Numbered from the stretch's first letter, positions 43,840 to 52,080 are shown. The stretch: 64,000 nt of DNA from Saprospiraceae bacterium (GCA_020848995.1 JADLHA010000028.1:1-64000); one strand, 5' to 3'. Numbers and translations are program-made. Notes: generated by a model not told the origin, from the sequence alone.

Positions 43840-44660
43840 TGGAAGGTTGGGACGAAACACTGGAATTGCAACAGCGCATTCTGCGATACCTCAACGGCGA
43901 GATGGATTCCGGTGAGCGCGAGGCGATGGAAACACAGATTCTTAAGGACGGGGCATTGCGCAGCGAAGTGGATGGTTATCAAAAGATCATGGAAGGTCTG
44001 GAACAATGGGCAGATAAAGAATTGCGCTCGGCAGTGCGCAGCACCGACCGCACGCTGGAAGCCGAGGGTTTTTTTCAAGACCGCGCGGCTAAAGCGGACC
44101 AACCCGTTTTGGCCGTATTGAAGAAATTCAAATTGCACCTTGCGTGGGCGGCTGCTCTGGCCATCCTGGTGATTGCCGCCTTTTTGCTGAGGCACCATGC
44201 CCGCAGCGGAGATCCGATGTACGACCGGTTTTATCGACCCGATGTGGCTGGAGCGGAAGCGTTGCGCGATGCATGGCGATCTTCTGCCCTGTTGCCGGGT
44301 GAGCTGGAACAGGACACCCTGGTTACTGCATTGACACTCTATACCGACGGTAGATACAGCGAGTCGCTGAAGCTCATCGAAGCGCTTGAGCCTGTGGGCG
44401 AACGGGGCATCGCTGCAGGGTATTTCCGCGCACTGAATTTACTGGCCCTGGGCCGGTATGCCGAAGCGGAAAACCTGCTCAAAGAACAGTGCGCTAACGA
44501 ACGTTCGTTCGTGCAAGAGAACGCATGTTGGTATTATGTGCTTGCTCGCCTCAGGCGGGAAGGCAAATCCGAAGACCTGCGCCTGGAAGTGTTGCGCATA
44601 TCAAACGACGTGCAATCGCCACGCCGCAAGGAGGCGTTCGAACTGCTCATGGGGTGGTGA
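43836..44660 (+). CDS. Membrane-anchored TPR protein, probable anti-sigma factor
   Basis: A 274-residue bitopic membrane protein (GTG at 43836 or, equally likely, ATG at 43839). The N-terminus QQRILRYLNGEMDSGEREAM, with ILKDGALRSEV after it, looks like the cytosolic part of anti-sigma factors. A span lies at about 101-118 (LAWAAALAILVIAAFLL). The periplasmic part has TPR-like units (ALTLYTDGRYSESLKLIEAL, LALGRYAEAENLLKEQ). The same plan is seen in the protein at 10576, although the two share little direct identity. It overlaps both the sigma gene upstream and, by one base, the HExxH gene downstream. A copy of the window-wide palindrome encodes the NERSF segment. Confidence 0.7.
   Translation: MMEGWDETLELQQRILRYLNGEMDSGEREAMETQILKDGALRSEVDGYQKIMEGLEQWADKELRSAVRSTDRTLEAEGFFQDRAAKADQPVLAVLKKFKLHLAWAAALAILVIAAFLLRHHARSGDPMYDRFYRPDVAGAEALRDAWRSSALLPGELEQDTLVTALTLYTDGRYSESLKLIEALEPVGERGIAAGYFRALNLLALGRYAEAENLLKEQCANERSFVQENACWYYVLARLRREGKSEDLRLEVLRISNDVQSPRRKEAFELLMGW
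44496..44509. repeat. 14-bp palindrome inside the anti-sigma-like gene
   Basis: AACGAACGTTCGTT, a perfect palindrome in frame as ANERSFV. Confidence 0.85.
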
Positions 44661-46180
44661 TGAACATGTGCTCCAGCTGGCTTTTTTTGCGGATGGCATT
44701 CATCCTGTGCCAACTGCTTGCCGGAGCAGACGCCTCTGTCAGCAAGGGCAAGGCCGTTGAGTCGCCGGAACGCATCCTCGATCGTCTGTATCAGGTTTCT
44801 GCACACCGAGGTTTTGGGCGGCCGCAGATTGTACGCGTTCCAGGAAAGATGGTTGGCGCACTGTACCATCCCGGCAAAAACGAAATCCGCATTGAAGAAA
44901 GTCTGATCGAAGTCTGCAAGCGCTTTGGTCCCGATGCCGGTCATGCCCTCGCTTTTATCCTTGCTCACGAGTGGAGTCATGCCTTGTATCAGCGGAACGA
45001 CCTTACCCCTGTTTTCAGTTTTCTGGAAAGCCGCCATTCCATGGCAGAACGGGAACATGTTGCAGACGTTCAGGGGGCTTTGTTGGCCTATTTGGCCGGT
45101 TACAGACCTGAACGAGTGCTTTCCAGGCTGATCGATACGCTGTATTCAACCTATTCCCTGCCAGAAACGGGTTCTGGCGAATACCCTTCGCCGGCACAGC
45201 GCAAGGAAAGTGCAAAAAGGGCCATGGAATTGATCAATTGGATGGTGCATTTGTTCGACGCCGCCAACCTGCTTGCGCTCGAGGGGGAATACGCCCTTGC
45301 TGAACAGGCATACCGCTACCTGGCCAGGCGTTACGCCACTCCCGAACTCTTCAACAACCTGGGTCTGCTGCACGCCGCTCGTGCCATGGAATACCCTGAC
45401 CCTGAAACAGATGTCTACGCCTATCCCCTCGAACTGGACATGAATTCCCCGTTTCGAAAAGTGCTCCGAGCCCGGGGGGATCTGTCATCGGAGGAGGCCA
45501 GACAAAGGCAGGAATGGCTGGACCGGGCCACAGCTGCATTCAGAGCGGCCATACAGCGTTCACCGGATTACGCCCCTGCACGGGCAAACCTCATCTGTGC
45601 GTTGAACCTGATGAACCGGCCGGTGGAGGCTCTGACTTATTTCCGGGACAGCCTTCCGGACCACTGCAGGAGTGCCGGGTCGGTGCGCCTGGCTGCGGGC
45701 ATTGCGATGGCTCTTACCGGAAACCAAAATGCTGCAGGCACCTTTCGCCGCTTGGAGCAGACGCTTGAACTCGCCGGATTCGCCAGGCACAACCGGCGTG
45801 TGTTGGAAGGGCGTCCGGTCAACCGCCTTCCCGATGTGGACTGTCCGGTTGCCGAACCGGCTGCATTTCCCGACTGCAAGCCCTTAGAAATGCATCCCCT
45901 GGGCGGGCAATCGGACTGCCATTTCGGCGTAGTGGCATCCGGAAACCAACTGGTTTATTGGTTTTATTCAAAGGGGGAACCGCTCTACGCTTTGATCCGC
46001 GAGCCTTCCTCTCAAGGCAAGCCTCCATTTCCGAAGTCTGGAAAGGAAAGCTTTTCCTACCCCAATGTGAGGTGGATGCCTGGACCCCGGGGATCGCTGC
46101 TTTCCTGTTCGGGTGTTTGGTATCTCGTGCAGCCAGACGGTACCCTGGCGGAACGCATCCGGTTTCATTGTTTTCAATAG
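44660..46180 (+). CDS. HExxH metallopeptidase with TPRs (M48-like)
   Basis: A 506-residue exported protein from the ATG at 44660, which overlaps the preceding TGA by one base (TGATG). A signal peptide (SWLFLRMAFILCQLLAGADA) precedes a zinc peptidase domain: FILAHEWSHALYQRND holds HExxH, and SMAEREHVADVQGALLAYLAG supplies the probable third ligand Glu with a downstream Asp, as in M48 enzymes. From about residue 190 come TPR-like repeats (EYALAEQAYRYLARRYATPE, YAPARANLICALNLMNRPVE). The C-terminal 120 residues are Cys-rich and unassigned. Tight coupling to the anti-sigma-like gene suggests that it could cleave that protein, in the manner of site-1 proteases; this is inference. Confidence 0.78.
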   Translation: MNMCSSWLFLRMAFILCQLLAGADASVSKGKAVESPERILDRLYQVSAHRGFGRPQIVRVPGKMVGALYHPGKNEIRIEESLIEVCKRFGPDAGHALAFILAHEWSHALYQRNDLTPVFSFLESRHSMAEREHVADVQGALLAYLAGYRPERVLSRLIDTLYSTYSLPETGSGEYPSPAQRKESAKRAMELINWMVHLFDAANLLALEGEYALAEQAYRYLARRYATPELFNNLGLLHAARAMEYPDPETDVYAYPLELDMNSPFRKVLRARGDLSSEEARQRQEWLDRATAAFRAAIQRSPDYAPARANLICALNLMNRPVEALTYFRDSLPDHCRSAGSVRLAAGIAMALTGNQNAAGTFRRLEQTLELAGFARHNRRVLEGRPVNRLPDVDCPVAEPAAFPDCKPLEMHPLGGQSDCHFGVVASGNQLVYWFYSKGEPLYALIREPSSQGKPPFPKSGKESFSYPNVRWMPGPRGSLLSCSGVWYLVQPDGTLAERIRFHCFQ

Positions 46181-46222
46181 TCCGGAGGATTCCCGTATTC
46201 AAAGTGCGGCCAAACAAGGGAG

Positions 46223-46255
46223 TTGCAGTGCCGGACGAATATTTGAATAGTTTTG
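46223..46255 (+). promoter_or_regulatory. TTG-N22-TAnnTTTG promoter of the CNNM gene
   Basis: TTG at 46223-46225 and TAGTTTTG at 46248-46255 form a good Bacteroidota promoter with a 22-bp spacer. The ATG follows only 4 bp after the -7 box, so the transcript may be leaderless. Confidence 0.65.
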
Positions 46256-46259
46256 CAAA

Positions 46260-47528
46260 ATGGAAATGCTGATCATCCTGATGCTCATCCTGCTGAACGG
46301 AATTTTTGCCATGAGCGAAATTGCCATGGTGTCTGCACGTAAGTCGCGGCTCGAGTCGGCATCCAAGCGGGGCGATCTAGCAGCCAGAAAGGCGCTGGAG
46401 TTGTCGGAAAACCCAGGAAAATTGCTTTCGACGGTTCAGATCGGAATTACGGCAATAGGGATTCTGACCGGAATTTACAGCGGGAAAAAAATTGAAGATG
46501 ACCTGGTCAATTTTTTTAGTGGGTTTTCATTGTTCAAGCCTTATAGCGAGACCCTTGCTTTTGCGGTGATGGTAATGTCCCTGACATTTTTATCATTGGT
46601 GTTGGGCGAATTGGTTCCCAAGCGCATTGGCTTGACCATGCCCGAAAGGATCTCCAAATTCATGGCGTTTCCCATGCATTGGATCTCGGTCCTGGCGGCG
46701 CCCTTCATCTGGTTGCTCACCAAGACATCAGATGCCCTCATCAAACTGTTCCGGATTAAAAGTTCCCCGGAAAGCAGGGTCACGGAAGAAGAAATAAAGG
46801 CAATTATCCAGGAAGGAACGGAAGGTGGCGCCATTGAAGAAATTGAACAGGACATTGTAGAGCGGGTCTTTAACCTCGGCGACCGAAGGATCTCTTCGTT
46901 GATGACCTACCGCACCGATGCCGTAGTGTTGAGAACAGACTTCGATGCAGACGCCGTGCGGGAAACCGTCAATGGAGAATTGCATTCGGTGTACCCGGTG
47001 ATGGATGATAAAATGGAAGTCGTTGGAATCGTATTGCTGAAGGACCTGTTCAGACACATCGACGACGAAGGGTTCAGGCTTTTGGATCACATCAAGGATC
47101 CTCAGTACATTACCGAAAATCTATCTGCCTACGAAGCGCTCCGCATGTTCAAAACCAGCCAGGTCCATCAGGCCATTGTGATCGACGAATATGGGCAGAT
47201 GCAGGGACTGGTGACCATGAACGATTTGCTGGTGGCACTGGTCGGCGATGTATCTGAATTTTACGGGAACGAATTTCAGTTTACCCAACGGGCAGACGGC
47301 AGCTGGCTCGTCGACGGGCAATTTCCGCTTTCGGAGTTTCTGAGAAAGTTCGATCTGGATGAATTTGCCGGCCAATATCCGTTCAACACCATCAGCGGCC
47401 TGATCCTCCACGAACTCAGGAGGGTCCCAACATCTGGCGACGCGATGCAATGGCTGAATTTTAGATTTGAAATAGTGGATATGGACGGAGCCCGCATCGA
47501 CAAAGTACTGTTGACCCAGAATGACTGA
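46260..47528 (+). CDS. CNNM/CorC-family transporter-like protein (hemolysin family)
   Basis: A 422-residue membrane protein: an N-terminal CNNM/DUF21 domain with three to four spans (about 1-170; NGIFAMSEIAMVSARKSRLE, ISTVQIGITAIGILTG-like segment, LVLGELVPKRIGL), a CBS pair (about 205-330; VYPVMDDKMEVVGIVLLKDL, AIVIDEYGQMQGLVTMNDLL) and a C-terminal CorC_HlyC domain (about 340-420). Relatives mediate Mg2+ or Co2+ efflux. It has its own promoter and is probably an ordinary gene in the middle of the metacaspase locus rather than a functional part of it. Confidence 0.92.
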   Translation: MEMLIILMLILLNGIFAMSEIAMVSARKSRLESASKRGDLAARKALELSENPGKLLSTVQIGITAIGILTGIYSGKKIEDDLVNFFSGFSLFKPYSETLAFAVMVMSLTFLSLVLGELVPKRIGLTMPERISKFMAFPMHWISVLAAPFIWLLTKTSDALIKLFRIKSSPESRVTEEEIKAIIQEGTEGGAIEEIEQDIVERVFNLGDRRISSLMTYRTDAVVLRTDFDADAVRETVNGELHSVYPVMDDKMEVVGIVLLKDLFRHIDDEGFRLLDHIKDPQYITENLSAYEALRMFKTSQVHQAIVIDEYGQMQGLVTMNDLLVALVGDVSEFYGNEFQFTQRADGSWLVDGQFPLSEFLRKFDLDEFAGQYPFNTISGLILHELRRVPTSGDAMQWLNFRFEIVDMDGARIDKVLLTQND

Positions 47529-47590
47529 AGATTGACAACGCGAAACTCTATGTACCATGAACCATTGATCCGTTTGATGCAAAATCAAAA

Positions 47591-48895
47591 ATGAACGTAT
47601 TCAATTGGATCGGAACCAGGATATCCGGGCGACCTCCCCTGTTGCGGTCATCCGGTTACGCGGTTTTTGGCGCTGCCGTGTTGTTTGTATTGCACCACCT
47701 CCCCGTCAACCAGTTGTTCATCGATCCGTTCAGCGAGGCCGTAAAGGATTATGACCTGATGGACATCGCCATTTCCCAGTTCCGGGATCATCATCTTCCG
47801 GAATTGTATGACGACCGCATTGCGATCGTCAATACGGGAGTTACCGACCGCTCCGATCTGGCTTGTGCCCTGGAACTGTTGTCAAACCAACCAATCGCTG
47901 CAATTGGATTGGACTTGCTGCTGGACACATTGTATCGCACTCCGGAAGACAGCCTGTTGAGGGATGCCGTAGCCCTTGCACCCAAGCTCGTATTTGGGTA
48001 CACTTTTCGTGAAGGCCACCAGGAGGAGGAGGCAGTGGCAGATCTTCGCACCCACCCATTCTTCTGTTCCGGACGCGATTCTGCCTTTGTTAACCTGGCC
48101 ACGAACGATGGATTTTCTGTACGGGCATTTGAACCGTACAAGAAGATAGACGGTCAAAGGAATCCCGCATTTGCCGTTGCCCTGGCCAAACGTTACGATG
48201 CGGCCGTTGGAAAGGCCTTGGATGAACGCAATCAAAACAAGGAGTGGATCAATTTCAAGCGAATACAACCTGGTGCCCGCAACATGGTGTATCCGGTGAA
48301 TTCGATGCAGGTGCGTCACTACCGCATGCTGGATATCGGAGAACTCGTTGAAGGAATCGCAAACCCTGACGACGGCAGTTTCGATGGTAAAATTGTGCTC
48401 CTGGGGTTTTGCGGAGACAACCCGGGCGCGTTTTCCATGAACGATCGCTACTATACGCCGCTGAATGAAAAATACAGCGGCCGCTCCCTCCCCGATATGC
48501 ACGGTGTGGTCGTCCACGCCAACATCGCCTCCATGCTGCTCGACAAAGACTTTATCGACGAGGTGGGCGATGTGGCGATGTATGGAATGGTATTCCTGCT
48601 GTTGTTTTGCAACTATTTTTGCTTTGAAATGCTCAAAGGCCGGAATGTATACGGATCCTTTCCCTTTGCACGCATCCTGCAGTTTATGGAGTTTTGCCTG
48701 GTGTTTGGATTGTGCATTTACCTGCTGGCGGCATTCGACGTTAAGCTGGGGTTTGTAACGCTTGCTGTGGCAATTGCCCTGTCGTATGAAATTTACGAAT
48801 TTTACGAACACCGGCTGCCGGCCTGCCTGGCATGGTTGAAACGATGCTTTTCCCAGTGGTTGCGTCTATTCACCCAAAATCCTGCAGCCAGTTGA
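47591..48895 (+). CDS. CHASE2-domain membrane sensor without output domain
   Basis: A 434-residue protein: an N-terminal span (about 22-40), an extracytoplasmic CHASE2 domain (about 45-320; DDRIAIVNTGVTDRSDLACA, AAIGLDLLLDTLYRTPEDS, GKIVLLGFCGDNPGAFSMND and the PDMHGVVVHANIASMLLD motif), then three C-terminal spans (about 330-400; MVFLLLFCNYFCFEM, FCLVFGLCIYLLAAFD, LGFVTLAVAIALSYEIYEF). CHASE2 normally feeds a kinase, adenylate cyclase or GGDEF domain; here nothing follows but a short basic tail. A signal would have to pass to a partner in the membrane. It lies 62 bp after the CNNM gene and 93 bp before the FecR-like gene. Confidence 0.88.
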   Translation: MNVFNWIGTRISGRPPLLRSSGYAVFGAAVLFVLHHLPVNQLFIDPFSEAVKDYDLMDIAISQFRDHHLPELYDDRIAIVNTGVTDRSDLACALELLSNQPIAAIGLDLLLDTLYRTPEDSLLRDAVALAPKLVFGYTFREGHQEEEAVADLRTHPFFCSGRDSAFVNLATNDGFSVRAFEPYKKIDGQRNPAFAVALAKRYDAAVGKALDERNQNKEWINFKRIQPGARNMVYPVNSMQVRHYRMLDIGELVEGIANPDDGSFDGKIVLLGFCGDNPGAFSMNDRYYTPLNEKYSGRSLPDMHGVVVHANIASMLLDKDFIDEVGDVAMYGMVFLLLFCNYFCFEMLKGRNVYGSFPFARILQFMEFCLVFGLCIYLLAAFDVKLGFVTLAVAIALSYEIYEFYEHRLPACLAWLKRCFSQWLRLFTQNPAAS

Positions 48896-48988
48896 TTGGC
48901 AAATGGAAATGGCCAAACGTGACTTGAACCTGAGATGGGTGATAACCATTGAGCGATTTTGCCTACTTTGTGCTTAAAGAGCAGATAT

Positions 48989-49915
48989 ATGCCGAAATGG
49001 GCTTTGATCTTTTCCGTGTTGATGGCGATTGGATTGCAGACTCCGAATGCCCAGGAGATCCGGCTCATCCACCAGGAAGGAAAAGTGCAGGTATGCAACT
49101 CCGGCGACCCCGAATCTTCGGCGCGTACCATGGAATATGGGAGGGTAATTCCGGGTCAGAAAATATTGATTGGGAAAAAAAGCAAGGCGAAACTGATACG
49201 CGAGGGGGGGGATGTCTGCGAACTGGTCCATGCCGGAAGCTACCCGGTGGAGTCCCTCCGGTTTGTCAGGCAAAGACAGTCTGATTTCTTCAGCAGGCTG
49301 GCCTCGTTTATTGTACAGTTTTTTGAACCGAGTCACCCTTCTGAAGTAAAAGCCAGTTACAAAAGCACGATCAACGCCATCTCTCGAAGTGGCTCAGTGC
49401 CTCCAATGCCGGAGTTTCCCTTTGAAGGGGCCTATCCTGCAGGGCATCCGGTCTGGTTCAGGTGGGCAGCTTCCTGCGACACATGCCGCTTTGTGCTGGA
49501 ACTCAGCGACCTGAAGACCCGCTCAAAGATGCTGGAACGCAGTGTGCGAGGTACATCTTATACCTGTGCTCGTGGTGAACTAAAGCTGTCTCCGGGTCTG
49601 AAATACTTTTGGACCGTGCGCAAGGAAGGAACCGAGAATGCCTCGACACCAAGGGTTCTGACCATTGTCGCAAAGGAGCAATACGAACGTTCGTTGCGCT
49701 TTGCCGAGGAGGAATTGAAGGAGGGGGATCTGGTCCTCCAACCGCTGCCGCGCGCTGCCTACCTCATGCAGGCACTCGATGCCGCCGGATTGCCAAATTT
49801 CTCTGTTCTCTACGCCAACGAAGTTCCGGCCGCTCTCCGGGGCAATGAACAGCTCCGAGAACTGGCAGAATTACATTTGCTGTCGATGGCCCGGGCACGC
49901 ATGCAACAGAACTGA
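48989..49915 (+). CDS. Exported FecR-like protein
   Basis: A 308-residue protein from the ATG at 48989 (MPKWALIFSVLMAIGLQTPN gives a signal peptide). Residues about 22-95 (IRLIHQEGKVQVCNSGDPES, VIPGQKILIGKKSKAKLIRE) resemble a FecR domain. The middle contains a sandwich-like segment with two Cys (AASCDTCRFVLELSDLKTRS), and the C-terminus has a helical, TPR-like stretch (YERSLRFAEEELKEGDLVLQ). A few bases upstream frames add no family match. In Bacteroidota clusters such proteins often accompany CHASE2 and CHAT or caspase genes. A copy of the palindrome encodes YERSL. Confidence 0.65.
   Translation: MPKWALIFSVLMAIGLQTPNAQEIRLIHQEGKVQVCNSGDPESSARTMEYGRVIPGQKILIGKKSKAKLIREGGDVCELVHAGSYPVESLRFVRQRQSDFFSRLASFIVQFFEPSHPSEVKASYKSTINAISRSGSVPPMPEFPFEGAYPAGHPVWFRWAASCDTCRFVLELSDLKTRSKMLERSVRGTSYTCARGELKLSPGLKYFWTVRKEGTENASTPRVLTIVAKEQYERSLRFAEEELKEGDLVLQPLPRAAYLMQALDAAGLPNFSVLYANEVPAALRGNEQLRELAELHLLSMARARMQQN
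49682..49695. repeat. 14-bp palindrome inside the FecR-like gene
   Basis: TACGAACGTTCGTT, in frame as YERSL; one mismatch from a perfect palindrome. Confidence 0.8.
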
Positions 49916-50062
49916 GCCACCTCAACAGCAGTTCCGGCAGTACACCGGATTCCAATCAATCAGGTTCTGCAGCCGAATCAGGATTCCTTACCTTCGTATG
50001 GGTACTGTATAAAATGCAATACAGATCCGGACAGCCAGGTATGGCCATTCAATGAAAGGATG

Positions 50063-50295
50063 GATAGGGCACTGCTAAAAACGCCCTCTGCGCCAGCCAG
50101 GCTGCACAGGGCCTCGCGCTGAATGGATTTGGGCCCACAATCCTTCGTTGTAGCACCGTCCGTCATGTTCCACAAAGCTTCCTTCGCTGCGCCTTGTCTT
50201 GTTTTGCCAAATTACTTTTGGCATTGCTGAGAGTGGAGGGGGTCTGCCCTGTTCGTTCTGGCATCACCAGGATATTTATAGCAGTTCCCTTGAAA
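50063..50295. mobile_element. MITE-like element, copy 3 (inverted)
   Basis: The left end AGGGCACTGCTAAAAAC and the reverse-complemented right end TTCAAGGGAACTGCTATAA match the inverted termini of copies 1 and 2. Reverse complemented, the interior contains GCAAAACAAGACAAGGCGCAG and ACAACGAAGGATTGTGGGC, plus GTGATGCCAGAAC as in copy 2. It occupies most of the 469-bp gap before the first small secreted gene; the rest of the gap shows no gene. Confidence 0.7.
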
Positions 50296-50384
50296 AAAGC
50301 AGCCCTTCCGGTGATAACCGAACTGCTTAATTCCATACCCTTTACTGAAGGAACAAATTTTTAATTCACCATTAAATTACAAGT

Positions 50385-50795
50385 ATGAAACAGATTTCAT
50401 TTTTGGTTGCCATGCTGATCTGCTCTGCCGCGTTTGGACAAGGAAGCATAGGAAAAAACCAAAACCCCACGGACGATGGCTCGGCTAACAAAACAGCCCC
50501 GGTACAAACGCTGAGGTGCTGCCCGAAAATCTACGTTTCCACTCCGGCGACCACACCCGGAGGAAAAGCCAAGATGCGCCTATTGGCTAGCAAGGCTTTT
50601 AAGGGAAGACAGCAAGGAACCGACCTCAGTTTTGACGTGCTCGATTCCAAGGGCAAGGTCGTCGAAGGCCTGAGCGACGTCATAACGACCAATGCTGCCG
50701 GCGACGTCGTCGTCGATGCCGCAAAGCTTCCTGCTGGAAAACATCGCCTCCGCGCCAAAGCGGGCAAGGCTTCAGAAACTTACTCCCTCAACTGA
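50385..50795 (+). CDS. Small secreted protein with CCPKIY motif, paralogue 1
   Basis: A 136-residue exported protein; signal peptide about 1-19 (cleaved after AAFGQ). The mature part has a low-complexity start, then LRCCPKIYVSTPATTPGGKA, LASKAFKGRQQGTDLSFDVL, DSKGKVVEGLSDVITTNAAG and a basic C-terminus KLPAGKHRLRAKAGKASETY. The strands suggest a small beta-sandwich with an adjacent Cys pair. No family is recognised. It is one of two tandem paralogues (the second at 51436) that are about 70-80% identical over the last 90 residues by eye. A strong terminator follows at 50839, so it is probably monocistronic. Confidence 0.75.
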   Translation: MKQISFLVAMLICSAAFGQGSIGKNQNPTDDGSANKTAPVQTLRCCPKIYVSTPATTPGGKAKMRLLASKAFKGRQQGTDLSFDVLDSKGKVVEGLSDVITTNAAGDVVVDAAKLPAGKHRLRAKAGKASETYSLN

Positions 50796-50838
50796 ACCAC
50801 CAAGTTAGTCCATAAGCTTTGACAAGGGCAGCCAACAC

Positions 50839-50882
50839 GGGAAGCCGAGCGTGATACCGCGGCTTCCCAATTTTTTTTTTTT
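50839..50882 (+). terminator. Strong rho-independent terminator
   Basis: GGGAAGCCG and CGGCTTCCC form a perfect 9-bp stem with a 12-nt loop, followed by AA and twelve Ts, 44 bp after the stop of the small secreted gene. Confidence 0.93.
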
Positions 50883-51435
50883 GGCGGTTGGGTGCAGATT
50901 GGAACATTTCGTATGTTTATCTCCGGAAAAGAAGTGCATCAACCTGACTGAACCCCGGTGTTGGGGTGAAGAGTGAGAGTTTCATGTGTGCGGGAGACAC
51001 AGCAATCAGAACTTGCTACCCTCAGCGGGTTGTGTACCTTCAACAATGACGTGAGGATGGAAGCAATTTTGAAGGATGCATCGTCCCTGTTCTGGGAAGA
51101 AAGCGATTTTAAATTATCCGCAACCTACAGCCGGAAGCCTTTTGTCAGACTCCGCGCGAAGTCATCGTGCGAGACCGCAGGCAAAGATCAATATGATCGG
51201 TTTAGAACAACTTCGTCTGGTCTCCAATGGAGAGTGGACAGGACAAATGTGATGGGCTTACCAGCATTGTTCCAGTTCGGAATGAAGAATAGGTCAATAT
51301 CTTTATGAAAGGTAGAGATTATAGAAGTTTAGGGGAGGTGCGAATGTGTTGGGGTCAATGTTAATAAAGTGGTCCGTTGGGCTATTATATCATGGAAAAA
51401 CAAGTTTTTTATTCAATCACCATCAAAACGCATTT
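50883..51435. other. Intergenic region between the twin genes
   Basis: About 550 bp. A hairpin ACCCC-GGTGTT-GGGGT lies at 50954-50969. A 111-codon plus-strand frame (50973-51308, GTG start) has no recognisable product, no clear promoter and no sign of the paralogue, so it is left uncalled; it may be the remnant of sequence inserted between the duplicated genes. Confidence 0.4.
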
Positions 51436-51837
51436 ATGAAAAGACTCTCGTTGTTTATTGCGCTGTTGATCAGTACGGCGGCTGTCGCCCAGGTTACCCA
51501 GGGAAGTGATCAAGTTCGTACAGGTTCGGGACCTGCAAACGCGGTTCAGTCCGTAAAGTGTTGTCCCAAGATCTATGCTTCAACCCCGGCGACTAAACCC
51601 GGAGGCAAAGCAACCATGCGCCTCCTTTCCAGTAAACCATTCAAGGGAAGACAGCAGGGCGTAGACCTGAGCTTTGACGTGCTCGATGCCAAAGGCAAAG
51701 TCGTCGAGGGAGTAAGCGAAGCCGTCACCACCAATGATTCTGGTGACGTGGTCGTCGACAGAGCCAAACTTCCGGTTGGAAAGTACCGCTTGCGCGCCAG
51801 GGCCGGCAAGGCTTCTGAAACCTATGTGATCCAGTAA
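51436..51837 (+). CDS. Small secreted protein with CCPKIY motif, paralogue 2
   Basis: A 133-residue exported protein from the ATG at 51436 (MKRLSLFIALLISTAAVAQ is a signal peptide); the frame opens at 51346 but the longer start would bury the signal. It repeats the features of paralogue 1: VKCCPKIYASTPATKPGGKA, LSSKPFKGRQQGVDLSFDVL, VTTNDSGDVVVDRAKLP and the end KYRLRARAGKASETYVIQ. The segments GKAxMRLLxSK and KGKVVEG are nearly unchanged, while the signal peptides and the 20 residues after them differ. Function unknown. The SusC gene follows 243 bp downstream. Confidence 0.77.
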   Translation: MKRLSLFIALLISTAAVAQVTQGSDQVRTGSGPANAVQSVKCCPKIYASTPATKPGGKATMRLLSSKPFKGRQQGVDLSFDVLDAKGKVVEGVSEAVTTNDSGDVVVDRAKLPVGKYRLRARAGKASETYVIQ

Positions 51838-52080
51838 GACAGGAAGTCGTCCCTGGTTGGGGGGCAAATACTTCTCAAGACCGGGAGGCATTGCTGGAGA
51901 GCAGGGCCTTCCGGTTATTTTGTATTTATATCCATTCCGGGTTTCTCCCTACACCCGCATGGATGAGATTTTGGGGAGAATTCGATGAAGGCGTTAAAGG
52001 AGTTGAGGTCACCATTCCGGAGTAAGCAATGAGGGAGTTTGGATATTTTTTTTGTTTAAAATGAGATTAATCCTTTTCAA

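Noticed and set aside
47882-48811. 309-codon minus-strand frame inside the CHASE2 gene
   Set aside because: It is antisense to a conserved CHASE2 domain and has atypical His/Gln-rich composition.
50973-51308. 111-codon plus-strand frame between the twin secreted genes
   Set aside because: No recognised domain, signal or promoter, and it follows a strong terminator; not called as a gene.
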